Positions 1 through 8,845 of a stretch of 56,350 nucleotides of DNA are shown here, in pieces (positions within the stretch are counted from its first letter, which is position 1; the number at the start of each line of letters is the position of its first letter). The notes below the pieces were generated by a model. The model did not search any database and was not told where the DNA came from. It saw only the letters and a program-made list of their open reading frames with translations. Position numbers and translations under genes: made by a program. Origin of the DNA: Clostridia bacterium (GTDB lineage Bacteria > Bacillota > Clostridia > Oscillospirales > CAG-272); contig JAFQVV010000018.1 in NCBI GenBank assembly GCA_017407835.1, positions 1-56,350 on the forward strand. Direction: 5' to 3'.

Positions 1-1629
1 ATATGCATCTTAGTATCATATGCTGTTTCGGTCATGCTTCCAATGAATCTGACCAGGTTAACGGATAGGGTATTATATGGCGGCGACTTTGAACTACTTG
101 GAAGCGTGATAAGAGATTATTGCTTGCTGTTTTGCATTTCAACTATATTCAATTTTATATATGCATTTGTTTGGCAATATCTAAATAATCACTATGTTCT
201 TGATGTAAAAAAAGAGATGTATAAAAAAGTGGTATATGCAAAGTCTTTGTTTCTGTCCGGGAGCAATAGCGGAGACCTAATGACACGCATTGATCATGAC
301 AGTGAGCAGTTTATTCATGTGGTTCAAAGAAACCTTTTTCACTTCATCAACTCTGCAATTATGTGCGCAGGCATTATTGTGGTGGTTGCGAAAATCAATA
401 CTGTTATAGCACTCCTATTGTTAATAGCATCAGTATTACCGATTTTGATTACAAGACTATGTGGTAGAATTATAGAAAAATATGCCAGAGAAAGCCGACG
501 GATTTCGGGAGAATGGAACGGCAAAATGTATGAAGTCCTTAAGGGGTTTAGAGATATTAAAATATTGAATGCTTTATCATGGGCGAATAACAACGTAATC
601 AGACCGTTAAAGCAACTTCTTCATTTGGGGAATCAGACCAGAAGAGTCGAATTTGTGGTTGGTAAGGGAATCGATCTTGTAAATCTACTTTCGAATCTTG
701 TGATTTATGCATTCTCAGTATATCTGATTATACAAGGAAATTTAACTGTTGGAGTGTTTTTGGCACTGATCCAGTACGTCTCCTTATTACATAGGAAGTT
801 TAATTGGATGTTACGGATATGGCTTGACTGGTATAACAGAAAAGTCAGTATTGATAGAGTGACGGATATTTTAGAACTTGAGCCGGAAACAAGCGGAACT
901 AATTCTATAAATGAAATCAAGGCGGTTGAATTCAGAGACGTTGATTTTGAATATGAGTTAGGGTGCCCTGTATTAACAGGTTTCAACCTAAAAATTAATT
1001 CCGGTGAAAGAATTGGCATAGTAGGTCATAGCGGAAATGGTAAAACAACAATAACATCACTATTACTTGGCTTTTATCAAGTAAATAATGGGACGATATT
1101 GATCAATGATATTTCTTTAGAAAATATCGATCAGAAGCAGCTAAGAAAGATGATAGGCGTTGTATCACAGGACGTTATGATTTTTGAAGATACCATTCGG
1201 TACAATTTGAATTTAGGCGATGATTATTCTGATGATGAAATATACATCGCATTAGACGCCGTAAAGCTATTAGATGTTGTTAATTCATTACCGAATGGAA
1301 TAGATACTGTAATAAGTACTACAACACATAATCTGTCCGGCGGGCAAAAGCAACGATTAATGATAGCGCGAACGCTGTTAAGAAAACCGTCGTTTATAAT
1401 CCTGGATGAAGCAACGTCATCACTTGACGTAGAAACAGAAAAAATCATCATTCAAATGTTAAGCGAGAAGATGATGAATGCAACCGTAATCGTAATTTCT
1501 CATAGATTTGAGACAATTCGGCACTGTCAAAGGATCGTTGTTCTTAATGATCATACGGTTGAGGCAATTGGAACGCACGAAAGCCTCATGGAAGACTCTG
1601 CTACGTATAAGGCACTGTATGGGAGGTGA
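1..1629 (+). CDS. ABC exporter subunit, permease fused to ATPase (5' truncated by window)
   Basis: Half-size ABC exporter: an N-terminal six-helix membrane domain followed by an ATPase. The reading frame is open from base 1, and the first residues read as a membrane helix, so the true start lies before the window; the ATG at 34 is probably internal. About 542 residues are visible. The ATPase shows Walker A (GHSGNGKTT), the LSGGQKQR signature, Walker B with catalytic Glu (IILDEATSSLD) and the H-loop His (VISHR). No C39 peptidase domain is visible. It is followed 6 bp later by a second exporter of the same type, so the two probably form a heterodimer exporting the product of this operon. Substrate is unknown. 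Confidence 0.9.
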   Translation: MCILVSYAVSVMLPMNLTRLTDRVLYGGDFELLGSVIRDYCLLFCISTIFNFIYAFVWQYLNNHYVLDVKKEMYKKVVYAKSLFLSGSNSGDLMTRIDHDSEQFIHVVQRNLFHFINSAIMCAGIIVVVAKINTVIALLLLIASVLPILITRLCGRIIEKYARESRRISGEWNGKMYEVLKGFRDIKILNALSWANNNVIRPLKQLLHLGNQTRRVEFVVGKGIDLVNLLSNLVIYAFSVYLIIQGNLTVGVFLALIQYVSLLHRKFNWMLRIWLDWYNRKVSIDRVTDILELEPETSGTNSINEIKAVEFRDVDFEYELGCPVLTGFNLKINSGERIGIVGHSGNGKTTITSLLLGFYQVNNGTILINDISLENIDQKQLRKMIGVVSQDVMIFEDTIRYNLNLGDDYSDDEIYIALDAVKLLDVVNSLPNGIDTVISTTTHNLSGGQKQRLMIARTLLRKPSFIILDEATSSLDVETEKIIIQMLSEKMMNATVIVISHRFETIRHCQRIVVLNDHTVEAIGTHESLMEDSATYKALYGR

Positions 1630-1635
1630 TATCTT

Positions 1636-3384
1636 GTGAAACAGAGATTATATGTTTTAAGGAATATCAAGCAGTACATTCATCCTATCAGATGGTCGAT
1701 TACAACACTTGTAATTTTGAGTCTGATCTCACTTCCCATAAGTTTAATATCTCCAAGATTCTTTCAGATGCTGGTCGATGAAGTGATGTATCAAAAAAAC
1801 GGGTCTATATTTTGGGCTGTAGTTTTAGGAATGTTGAGTATTTTCATACTAAGGCTTATCCTCGATAGTATTTCTTTAAAACTCAACAATCAGGTCCATA
1901 ATTCATTTGTTTATCAGCTGCGGAAAGCGGTTTTTGACAAGTATAAAAAAACTCCAGTTTCCTTTATCGAGAAAAAGGAAGTTGGAGAACTGAAAATGCG
2001 GATGATGGATGATATTGACGTCCTTGGAAATTTTATCGGGGATCAAATAGTCAGTTATATATACGGCATACTCCTGCTTCTGTTCACCATAGCAGCGTCT
2101 GTAAGAATAAGTTGGCAAATGACATTATTTTGCTTCATAATTCTTCCCATCGTGTTTATAGTTGACAGTCTGATAGGAAACGGGACGAGAAGAATCAATG
2201 AGCAAATACGGGATGTTAACAGTAAGTATTATACTTCTACGTATAATTCATTGCAGTTTTGGCGGGAGATAAAAGCTCAAGGCTCGGAACAACTTTTTAT
2301 AGAACGTTTTAGTGGATTTCGTGCCGTATTAGCCAAACTGGGGGTGAAATCCATTCGCTTTTGGGCTTATCGGGAAGTGTTTTCCGATTTTAAGAGCAAC
2401 TATTTAACAAAGGTTTTGGTTTACATAATAGGCGCTTTTTTTGTAGCAAAGAATCAAATCTCCGTTGGAACACTGATTATGTTTTCGGAATACTTCTCAA
2501 TGCTGTTTTCTTCATTAGAAAGCTTAAATGCTAAACGAATTGCTCTAAAAACAAATGCCCCATATTACGAACGCGTATTTGACACATTTTCCTTCCCTGA
2601 AGAGAGCAAGGATACGTTCGATTTAAAGACGCTTAAAAAAGGTATTCGCCTTAATAATGTGTGTTTCTCTTATTCGGAAAAAGCTCCCGTGTTAAATGAA
2701 ATTAACCTTGAGATAAATAAGGGTGACTATGTCGCTATTGTTGGGAAAACCGGGTGCGGAAAAACAACATTGGCAAAACTGTTGTTAGGCTTATATGAGA
2801 CCCAATCGGGTGACATCTTTCTTGATAACATAAATATAAAGAATGTAAGTAGAGGGGATCTATCAAATCTTCTTGGTGTTGTAATGCAGGATAATTATCT
2901 GTTTAATACATCTATTCGAGAGAATCTGTTAATAGCAAATGAATCGGCCACAGAACAAGAAATGATTGAAGCTTGTGCGAAAGCCAACATATACGATTTC
3001 ATTTTGGAACAGCCAAAAGGATTTGACACAGTGATCGGAGAACGTGGAGTTAAGCTGTCGGGTGGACAGAAGCAACGTATATCCATAGCCGCAGCATTGC
3101 TTAAAAAACCTCAAGTTTTGATTTTTGATGAAGCCACAAGCGCTTTGGATAGGCAGTCCGAGGATATCATAAATGATGCAATTAACAGAATATCTGAGGA
3201 CGTTACCGTAATTGTTATTGCACACAAGCCGGAAACTGTATTAAGAGCAAAAAAGGTTGTTGTTATGGAAGAAGGAAGGATTGTTGCGGAAGGAACGCAC
3301 GAGGAACTTATAAACAACAACGAATTTTATAAAAACATAATGGAGGATACATATAATGAAGAACGAGAACAGGCTTATTCTTGA
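1636..3384 (+). CDS. ABC exporter subunit, permease fused to ATPase
   Basis: Complete 582-residue half-exporter. GTG start preceded by GGGAGGTGAT, which overlaps the end of the upstream exporter gene. Membrane helices fill roughly residues 15-300; the ATPase carries Walker A (GKTGCGKTT), LSGGQKQR, Walker B (LIFDEATSALD) and the H-loop (VIAHK). Both this and the upstream subunit keep the catalytic Glu, so both ATP sites could be active. The 3' end overlaps the nucleotidyltransferase gene by 29 bp, indicating translational coupling within one operon. Export of a modified peptide or small metabolite is inferred from context; the family alone does not give the substrate. Confidence 0.9.
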   Translation: MKQRLYVLRNIKQYIHPIRWSITTLVILSLISLPISLISPRFFQMLVDEVMYQKNGSIFWAVVLGMLSIFILRLILDSISLKLNNQVHNSFVYQLRKAVFDKYKKTPVSFIEKKEVGELKMRMMDDIDVLGNFIGDQIVSYIYGILLLLFTIAASVRISWQMTLFCFIILPIVFIVDSLIGNGTRRINEQIRDVNSKYYTSTYNSLQFWREIKAQGSEQLFIERFSGFRAVLAKLGVKSIRFWAYREVFSDFKSNYLTKVLVYIIGAFFVAKNQISVGTLIMFSEYFSMLFSSLESLNAKRIALKTNAPYYERVFDTFSFPEESKDTFDLKTLKKGIRLNNVCFSYSEKAPVLNEINLEINKGDYVAIVGKTGCGKTTLAKLLLGLYETQSGDIFLDNINIKNVSRGDLSNLLGVVMQDNYLFNTSIRENLLIANESATEQEMIEACAKANIYDFILEQPKGFDTVIGERGVKLSGGQKQRISIAAALLKKPQVLIFDEATSALDRQSEDIINDAINRISEDVTVIVIAHKPETVLRAKKVVVMEEGRIVAEGTHEELINNNEFYKNIMEDTYNEEREQAYS

Positions 3385-4429
3385 GCTGCTCAAGGGTGAA
3401 TACACAGACAAGGAAGTACTAATTGATTTGATGAAGGAGCAAATGGATTATCCTTACATCCTGGGACAGCTTTTATATAACCGAGTGGGAGCAGCGGCAT
3501 ATCTGACGCTAAAACAGAATGAGCTTCTGCCAAAGGTCAACAGGGAATTCCGTAATTCCTTGAGAGCAATTTACGAGTATAACTCAGTAAAGACAGAAAG
3601 CTTTAATAAAGTTGTTGAGATGCTCGCGTCGATTTGTAAGGATTTCAACTTCCCATATGCCTTGCTTAAAGGTGCATATCTGGTGGAATTGTATCCAACA
3701 GGGTTGCGAACGTCTAATGACGTGGATGTTCTGATCGAACCAGATAACATAACAGAGCTCACTAATATTCTTAAACGCTATGGGTTCAAGCAAGGTAATA
3801 TCCGAAACGAAGTTTTTGTTCCTGCCGGAAGAAAAGAAATTGTTTCATCCCGTATGAACAGAGGAGAGACGGTTCCGTTTATAAAAGAACTGAATTTGCC
3901 GGGAATGAAGTATCTTGAACTTGATGTGAATTTCAGCCTAGGGTTTAGACCCGGTTTGGATGAACAAATCGTAAGTGAATTTTTGAGTCGGACAAAGCCG
4001 TTGATTCATGACGATATACATACTCTTGATAACGTAGATTTCCTTCTTCATCTTTGTGCTCACTTGTATAAAGAAGCAACGGTTATGAGTTGGGTGGAAA
4101 TGGGACGCGATATCTCATTGTATAAGTACTGCGACATCTATTTGTATCTAAACAGATATATGAATGATAAGTATGCCGATGATTTGATTCGTAGAATTAA
4201 AGAAGTCGGGCTAAATAAAGAATGCTATTACGCGCTCTATTATACGAAGGAACTGTTCGATATAAGCAATTCTTCGATGGACAAGCTGTTAAAAGGTATT
4301 AGACCTGATGATCTATCTTTTATGCACCAAGTTATTGATCCGCAGAGCAGAAAGACATATTTATTTGATATGAAATATAGCGACTGGGTATTTTGCAGTA
4401 ATAGGAGGGAATTATTAAATGAAGCTTGA
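3356..4429 (+). CDS. Nucleotidyltransferase-fold protein, PF14907-like
   Basis: 357 residues, started at the ATG after GGAGG at 3342-3346. The region near residues 100-145 (FPYALLKGAYLVEL, then SNDVDVLIEP) has the pattern of the uncharacterised nucleotidyltransferase family PF14907, with the D-x-D metal-binding pair in NDVDVLI. Members of that family often sit in natural-product and peptide-modification clusters, but their substrates are not established. Here it lies between an exporter pair and a thymidylate-kinase-like protein. A role in transferring a nucleotide or phosphate-linked group to a product or carrier is only an inference. Confidence 0.75.
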   Translation: MKNENRLILELLKGEYTDKEVLIDLMKEQMDYPYILGQLLYNRVGAAAYLTLKQNELLPKVNREFRNSLRAIYEYNSVKTESFNKVVEMLASICKDFNFPYALLKGAYLVELYPTGLRTSNDVDVLIEPDNITELTNILKRYGFKQGNIRNEVFVPAGRKEIVSSRMNRGETVPFIKELNLPGMKYLELDVNFSLGFRPGLDEQIVSEFLSRTKPLIHDDIHTLDNVDFLLHLCAHLYKEATVMSWVEMGRDISLYKYCDIYLYLNRYMNDKYADDLIRRIKEVGLNKECYYALYYTKELFDISNSSMDKLLKGIRPDDLSFMHQVIDPQSRKTYLFDMKYSDWVFCSNRRELLNEA

Positions 4430-5057
4430 GATGCAACAAAACGAGTTTGAAGGAAAGCTGATTACATTCTGTGGCTTAGATGGATGTGGTAAAACTACGC
4501 AAATAAGACATCTGGTTGAATGGCTTGAGAGCAACGGTCATAAGGTGTACCTTACAAAACAGCCATCGGATTTTGTCAGAAACTCAGAAATTTTTAGAAC
4601 ATATATGGATTCACCGACACATGACGCTTTTGATTATCGTGCACTATCTCTGCTATGTGCTTCTGATAGGGTTCAACATTCCAACCGTGTGATTTCTCAG
4701 AAACTTAAAGAAGGATATATTGTAATCAGTGACCGATACTATTACTCTTGTCTTGCAAATCTTATTGCCAGAGGCTTTAAGGATGATATGTGGATTTATG
4801 AAATTGCAAAGTCAATCTGCAAACCCGACATGGCGTTCTTCCTTAACGTTACGGTGGATGAAGCAATAAGACGAGTGAGAAAAAGACCTGAAGAAAAGGA
4901 TCGATATATAGACCTTGAACTACAGAAAAAATTACACGATTTATATATATCGATCGCACGTGAAAACGGCGGAGTTGTTGTGTCGACCTTAATGTCTGAG
5001 GACACTTGCTTCAATCGGATTCTATTTGAAGTAGAGAGAATGCTGAATAACAAATAA
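4419..5057 (+). CDS. Thymidylate-kinase-like P-loop kinase
   Basis: 212 residues, close to the usual size of dTMP kinases. The P-loop reads GLDGCGKTTQ at residues 19-28, and the DRYYYS segment around residues 104-109 matches the DR(Y/F) motif of thymidylate kinases; an arginine-rich lid is visible (RRVRKRPEEKDRYID). It overlaps the upstream gene by 11 bp and precedes an acyl carrier protein, so it is unlikely to be the housekeeping tmk, which would normally lie beside holB. It may phosphorylate a nucleotide or a product intermediate for the neighbouring nucleotidyltransferase or CYTH protein. Substrate is unproven. Confidence 0.8.
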   Translation: MKLEMQQNEFEGKLITFCGLDGCGKTTQIRHLVEWLESNGHKVYLTKQPSDFVRNSEIFRTYMDSPTHDAFDYRALSLLCASDRVQHSNRVISQKLKEGYIVISDRYYYSCLANLIARGFKDDMWIYEIAKSICKPDMAFFLNVTVDEAIRRVRKRPEEKDRYIDLELQKKLHDLYISIARENGGVVVSTLMSEDTCFNRILFEVERMLNNK

Positions 5058-5071
5058 GGAGGAGAAAAACA

Positions 5072-5332
5072 ATGGACAATACGAAGGCAGTCATTAATTC
5101 AATTTTATCAGAAAAGAGATTTTCTGATACGATCGCAGCAGATATGAAGCTAAGTGAGGACTTGGGATTTGATAGTTTGAGCTTGGTTGAGCTGATAGTC
5201 GATTTAGAGGATCGGTTTAATATTGAAATAGATGAAAGCGATTTGGATCCCGGACAGTTAAAAACTGTTGGCCAAATTTACACGCTCGTCGATAAATACT
5301 TGGAGGGAAGGATATGCTGTACGAGTATATAA
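5072..5332 (+). CDS. Acyl carrier protein
   Basis: 86 residues with the phosphopantetheine attachment motif GFDSLSLVELIVDLED; Ser35 is the expected 4'-phosphopantetheine site. RBS AAGGAGGA just upstream. It overlaps the AMP-ligase gene by 19 bp, the classic arrangement of a stand-alone carrier and its loading ligase. It would carry an acyl or aminoacyl group as a thioester in the cytosol. It is not in a fatty-acid operon, so it is a dedicated carrier for this cluster. A second, more divergent carrier is encoded at 12238-12495. Confidence 0.92.
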   Translation: MDNTKAVINSILSEKRFSDTIAADMKLSEDLGFDSLSLVELIVDLEDRFNIEIDESDLDPGQLKTVGQIYTLVDKYLEGRICCTSI

Positions 5333-6651
5333 AACGCAGAATGCTTGAAAATCCTGATCAGCTAGTTTCAGATGGCATCAAAACACTTACATACTCTGAG
5401 ATTCTTGAACGCGCAGAGGAGCTTGGGACCCAACTGACAGAAGAAAAATATGGTTTGTTGTGTGACACGGATTTTGATACGGCGATATCTTTGTTCGCAT
5501 GCTTTTATGCTCGGAAAACAGCTGTTCCGCTCTCTAAAAGATATGGGGACAAGCATATAAGTCGAATAATCGAAAAGGTACAAATTGCTCATTTGATAAC
5601 ATCGAGTGGAGTGGTTCGGATATCGGATACTATGCCAGAGCCGGAGGATTTAACGGATGTGGCATTGATTATGTGCACATCCGGTACAACAGGCAATCCA
5701 AAGGGTGCAATGATTACTGAGAAAAATCTTGTTACCAATTTATATGACATTGAAAAGTATTTTCAAATCAACAACAAGGATCACATTTTAATTGCACGAC
5801 CGTTATATCATTGCGCTGTGCTAACCGGTGAGTTGCTGATTTCACTTATAAAAGGATTACAGATCAGCTTCTTTTCGGAAGGATTCATTCCGCAAAGAAT
5901 ATTATCGGTAGCAAAAGACAAGAAGATCACTGTGCTTTGCGGAACGCCGACTTTGTTTTATCATCTGGCGGCTCTAAATTCAAAGAGCAAGAATCCACTT
6001 GATTTAAGAGTTATCGTTGTAAGCGGAGAATGTATGACACAGAAAGCAGCAGAGAGCATTCGAAGGGCATTTTCCAATTCGAAGATATATAATGTATACG
6101 GCTTAACTGAAGCAAGTCCGAGAGCTTGTTATCTTCCGCCCGAAGAATTTGATCTTACGCCACTATCTGTAGGTGTGCCGCTTGCATCTCTGAAAGCTAA
6201 AATAGAGGATAATGAGCTTCTTTTAAAAGGCGGTAGCATCATGAAGGGATACTACAACGATCCTGATGCAACAGCGAAGGCTATCCGTAATGGTTGGCTC
6301 TATACGGGCGATATTGCGGAACGTGATGAGATCGGTCGAGTGTATATAAAATGCCGAAGAGATAATATGATCATTCGGTCCGGAATGAATATCTACCCGC
6401 AGGAAATAGAGAATGCTTTAAAGCAAGATGAGCGGATAAGAGACGTCCTCGCGTACGGTGAAAAAAACGAGACTGTGAGTGAGAAAATACATATCAAGGT
6501 TGTTACTGCTTTGAGCAAACCAGATGTTTTTGAGGTGTGTAGAAAGCACCTGTCAACATATCAGCTGCCGGATGTAATTGATATAGTAGATGAGATTCCG
6601 AAAAATGCTTCGGGAAAGGTGATACGCAATGCAGAAGGAAACAGAAACTGA
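5314..6651 (+). CDS. AMP-forming acyl/aryl ligase (ANL superfamily)
   Basis: 445 residues. Adenylation motifs are clear: MCTSGTTGNPKGAMIT (A3 P-loop), YGLTEASPR (A5), YTGDIAERDEIGRVYIKCR (A7/A8 hinge region), GMNIYPQEIENAL and the C-terminal lysine motif PKNASGKVIRN (A10). It is shorter than long-chain acyl-CoA synthetases (about 550), nearer to small carrier-loading ligases. Start ATG after GGAGGGAAGG inside the carrier gene. Expected reaction: carboxylate + ATP to acyl-AMP, then transfer to the phosphopantetheine of the adjacent carrier. The carboxylic acid cannot be predicted from what I can see. Confidence 0.9.
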   Translation: MLYEYIKRRMLENPDQLVSDGIKTLTYSEILERAEELGTQLTEEKYGLLCDTDFDTAISLFACFYARKTAVPLSKRYGDKHISRIIEKVQIAHLITSSGVVRISDTMPEPEDLTDVALIMCTSGTTGNPKGAMITEKNLVTNLYDIEKYFQINNKDHILIARPLYHCAVLTGELLISLIKGLQISFFSEGFIPQRILSVAKDKKITVLCGTPTLFYHLAALNSKSKNPLDLRVIVVSGECMTQKAAESIRRAFSNSKIYNVYGLTEASPRACYLPPEEFDLTPLSVGVPLASLKAKIEDNELLLKGGSIMKGYYNDPDATAKAIRNGWLYTGDIAERDEIGRVYIKCRRDNMIIRSGMNIYPQEIENALKQDERIRDVLAYGEKNETVSEKIHIKVVTALSKPDVFEVCRKHLSTYQLPDVIDIVDEIPKNASGKVIRNAEGNRN

Positions 6652-7279
6652 ATATAAGTTCTTGGTCAACAAGGAACAGTTCGAAAAGTATTTCGCACTT
6701 TTGGTCAAGAAATACGGTAAGGCAACAACGAAACTCCAGATCAATTATTACTATGATACGGAAAGTAATACTATGAATAAGAATGATGTTACGGTCCGTG
6801 TCAGACAGGAAAACGATCGATTAATGTGGCAAATTAAAAGACATACAGCTAAATATGGAGCATTGTTCTCAAGCGATGAATATTGCGGAAGCCTTGACTT
6901 TCTACCGGGGATCATCAAGTTCAATGAAATAAAAGAGGATTTGATTTTGAAAGGTAGCTTGATTACGGAAAGAAAAACAATTAACTTCGGTACCGGAGGG
7001 AAGCTATGTTTCGATTTTAACATGTACTTGGGTACATATGATTACGAGATTGAAGTTGAATATTCCGAGCAAGATAAGTCAAGCGGAGAAGATATAGCCA
7101 CTATCATTGATTCTGTTACGAAAGTAACCGGAGAAACAAAAAGCAATAGATTTTTCAAAAAATGGGAGGAGATAAACAATGGGAAAGGTGCAATTACAAT
7201 ATATCGAGCCTATGTATTCCACTTATCATTGGATGGCAAGCTCCGGAATACCGGCCAAGCAGAATGCAACGTCCGATAA
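6629..7279 (+). CDS. CYTH-domain (triphosphate tunnel) protein
   Basis: 216 residues. The N-terminus reads ETETEYKF, containing the ExExK signature (E6, E8, K10) that defines CYTH triphosphate-tunnel enzymes; further strands carry the expected alternating charged residues (VTVRVRQEN, MWQIKRH, YEIEVEYSE). The family includes class IV adenylyl cyclases, thiamine triphosphatase and inorganic triphosphatases acting on a triphosphate with divalent metal. The CYTH fold seems to end near residue 185 (ETKSNRFF); the last 30 residues overlap the next gene by 101 bp and may be non-essential. With a nucleotidyltransferase and nucleotide kinase in the same operon, a nucleotide or polyphosphate substrate is plausible. 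Confidence 0.8.
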   Translation: MQKETETEYKFLVNKEQFEKYFALLVKKYGKATTKLQINYYYDTESNTMNKNDVTVRVRQENDRLMWQIKRHTAKYGALFSSDEYCGSLDFLPGIIKFNEIKEDLILKGSLITERKTINFGTGGKLCFDFNMYLGTYDYEIEVEYSEQDKSSGEDIATIIDSVTKVTGETKSNRFFKKWEEINNGKGAITIYRAYVFHLSLDGKLRNTGQAECNVR

Positions 7280-8189
7280 TTGGTTTTATAACAACACCGT
7301 TGAGTGGAGATGCACACGTAACTTCTTGCAAGGGTTTACAACTCCCGAAATGAGCCTTCACACAGGTAGCATTTGGAGTATGCCTTTCCTTGAAAAAGCA
7401 GGAATCAATACCCGTTTTGCACGTCGCTGTGCATTGGATTTGATCAAAACTATGCTGGATGACGGATATTACGTTGCGTTTAGCGGCGTTGATGATTATT
7501 ATGTGAAGGGGAAGAGCTGGTATCAGGAGCAACACTTCAACCATGATGGTTTGATTGTTGGTTACGATGATGATAATGATACCCTGGCTATTGCAGCGTA
7601 CGATCAAAGGTGGATCTTCACCGTGTTTAATACACCACAAGAGTGCTTTATGGAGGGATTACAAGCGCTGTGCGAGAAATCCTCGTATGGTGGAATCCAT
7701 GCAGTCAAAGCAAAAGATGAGGTGCAGGAATTAGACCTGAATATGATCTACGAAGCAGTAAAAGGGTATATGTCATCAAACATTGAAACTTATCCGTTAA
7801 CCGATATGGGTACAGCTAATGGGATCGTTGTTTATGACTATATTTGTATGTATCTGGACAAGCTCGCCGATGGCAGTATTCCTCATGAGAGAAGAGACCG
7901 TCGAATTTTCCGTCTTATATGGGAACATAAAAAATGCATGCTTGGTAGGATTAGAGCCGTCGAAGAAAAATGCCAATGGGATGGCTCGCTTAGTACTGCC
8001 TATAACGAAGTTGTGGTACTGGCTGACAAGATGAGATTTATTTACTCAAAGTTTGTAATCAAATACTCAAGTAAAGATCTTGAGAACATTCAAATCTGTT
8101 TGATGAAGATGAAGGAGCTTGAAACCAAACTCTTGAATGTGTTTGCAGAAAAAATTTTGACCGAATTGAACGATGAAAAAGACAGTTGA
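7179..8189 (+). CDS. BtrH-N-like papain-fold protein, possible acyl transferase
   Basis: 336 residues; start ATG after GGGAGGAGA, inside the CYTH gene. It contains a block (YYVKGKSWYQEQHFNHDG then IVGYD) resembling the BtrH N-terminal family (PF14399), in which a cysteine-dependent acyltransferase moves an acyl group from a carrier protein in butirosin synthesis. It aligns end to end with the protein at 18240-19241: His122-Asp123 matches His130-Asp131 there, and Tyr16-His17 matches Tyr17-His18. At the position of that protein's Cys16 this one has Thr15, so the nucleophile may be changed or lost. The C-terminal half is helical. Function as acyl transfer to a peptide or metabolite is an inference. 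Confidence 0.6.
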   Translation: MGKVQLQYIEPMYSTYHWMASSGIPAKQNATSDNWFYNNTVEWRCTRNFLQGFTTPEMSLHTGSIWSMPFLEKAGINTRFARRCALDLIKTMLDDGYYVAFSGVDDYYVKGKSWYQEQHFNHDGLIVGYDDDNDTLAIAAYDQRWIFTVFNTPQECFMEGLQALCEKSSYGGIHAVKAKDEVQELDLNMIYEAVKGYMSSNIETYPLTDMGTANGIVVYDYICMYLDKLADGSIPHERRDRRIFRLIWEHKKCMLGRIRAVEEKCQWDGSLSTAYNEVVVLADKMRFIYSKFVIKYSSKDLENIQICLMKMKELETKLLNVFAEKILTELNDEKDS

Positions 8190-8688
8190 CGAAGTAATTA
8201 GAAATAGACGTAGTACACGTAGCTTTACAGATTACATTATTCCAGACCAGGAATTAATGGAAATACTGTCTGCGGGAATTTCGGCTCCGTCCGGCAAAAA
8301 TCGAAAGCCTTGGAGATTCGTGATCGTTAGAAATAGTGAAACAATCAAGCATATTGCGCGGAAAGTAACGTACAGTAGGTTTATCCGAAACATGCCTCAA
8401 ATGATTTTAGTATATGCAGACAACGATGATGCATATCCATTTGAGAAGGACCTTATAGGCATAGGAGCGTGCATAGAAAATATTCTATTGTCCGCAACTG
8501 AGAAAAACTATGGTAGTTGTGTTATCGGCGAGTTGTTTGATAAACACGATGATATATCTCAATATATAAACGTAAATACTGCCGGACTAAAGTTAATTTG
8601 CGGCATTGCAATAGGTCGAAGTGTCGGAACTTCAGTAGACAGAGAGCCTCTAAATGTATCAGATTATGTGATTGGAAGGGTAGAGTAA
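8173..8688 (+). CDS. Small nitroreductase-family flavoprotein
   Basis: 171 residues, last gene of the left operon, overlapping the preceding one by 17 bp. The N-terminus RNRRSTRSFTD and the segment SAPSGKNRKPWRFVIV are typical FMN-binding motifs of nitroreductases; ACIENILLSATEKNYGS and ICGIAIGRS complete the fold. Members reduce nitro or quinone groups, or act as dehydrogenases in azole-containing peptide synthesis (the McbC/SagB branch), using FMN and NAD(P)H. The protein is shorter than SagB-type enzymes and closer to ordinary reductases. Here it may tailor or oxidise the cluster product; the reaction is unknown. Confidence 0.85.
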   Translation: MKKTVDEVIRNRRSTRSFTDYIIPDQELMEILSAGISAPSGKNRKPWRFVIVRNSETIKHIARKVTYSRFIRNMPQMILVYADNDDAYPFEKDLIGIGACIENILLSATEKNYGSCVIGELFDKHDDISQYINVNTAGLKLICGIAIGRSVGTSVDREPLNVSDYVIGRVE

Positions 8689-8723
8689 CAACCACAAAGG
8701 TGTAATATGTGCGGGTGTGTTGT

Positions 8724-8804
8724 TATCTGATAATAAAATAATTTTATCTGTGGCTATTATTTTACATTATCCGCATTGATTAAATTGAGAAAGTATATTA
8801 TAAT
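8724..8804 (+). promoter_or_regulatory. Promoter of the AraC-type gene with two operator half-sites
   Basis: A sigma-A promoter TTGATT (8776-8781), 17 bp, TATAAT (8799-8804). Upstream are two TATCTG half-sites at 8724-8729 and 8745-8750, exactly 21 bp apart, each followed by TA at +5/+6 after the hexamer. The second half-site starts 31 bp before the -35 box. The same layout occurs before the XRE gene and before the peptide operon, which suggests autoregulation by the AraC protein. Confidence 0.75.
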
Positions 8805-8845
8805 AACTGCGTATAAAGATTTGCGAAAATTGGAAGGTGATTAAG

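Noticed and set aside
4419..5057. Housekeeping thymidylate kinase
   Set aside because: Low-GC island context, operon with carrier and ligase, and overlaps suggest a cluster-specific enzyme, although the fold is the same.
8687..8724. Hairpin AACAACCACA/TGTGTTGTT after the nitroreductase gene
   Set aside because: The stem is bulged and AT-rich without a T tract, and its 3' arm overlaps the operator; not a convincing terminator.
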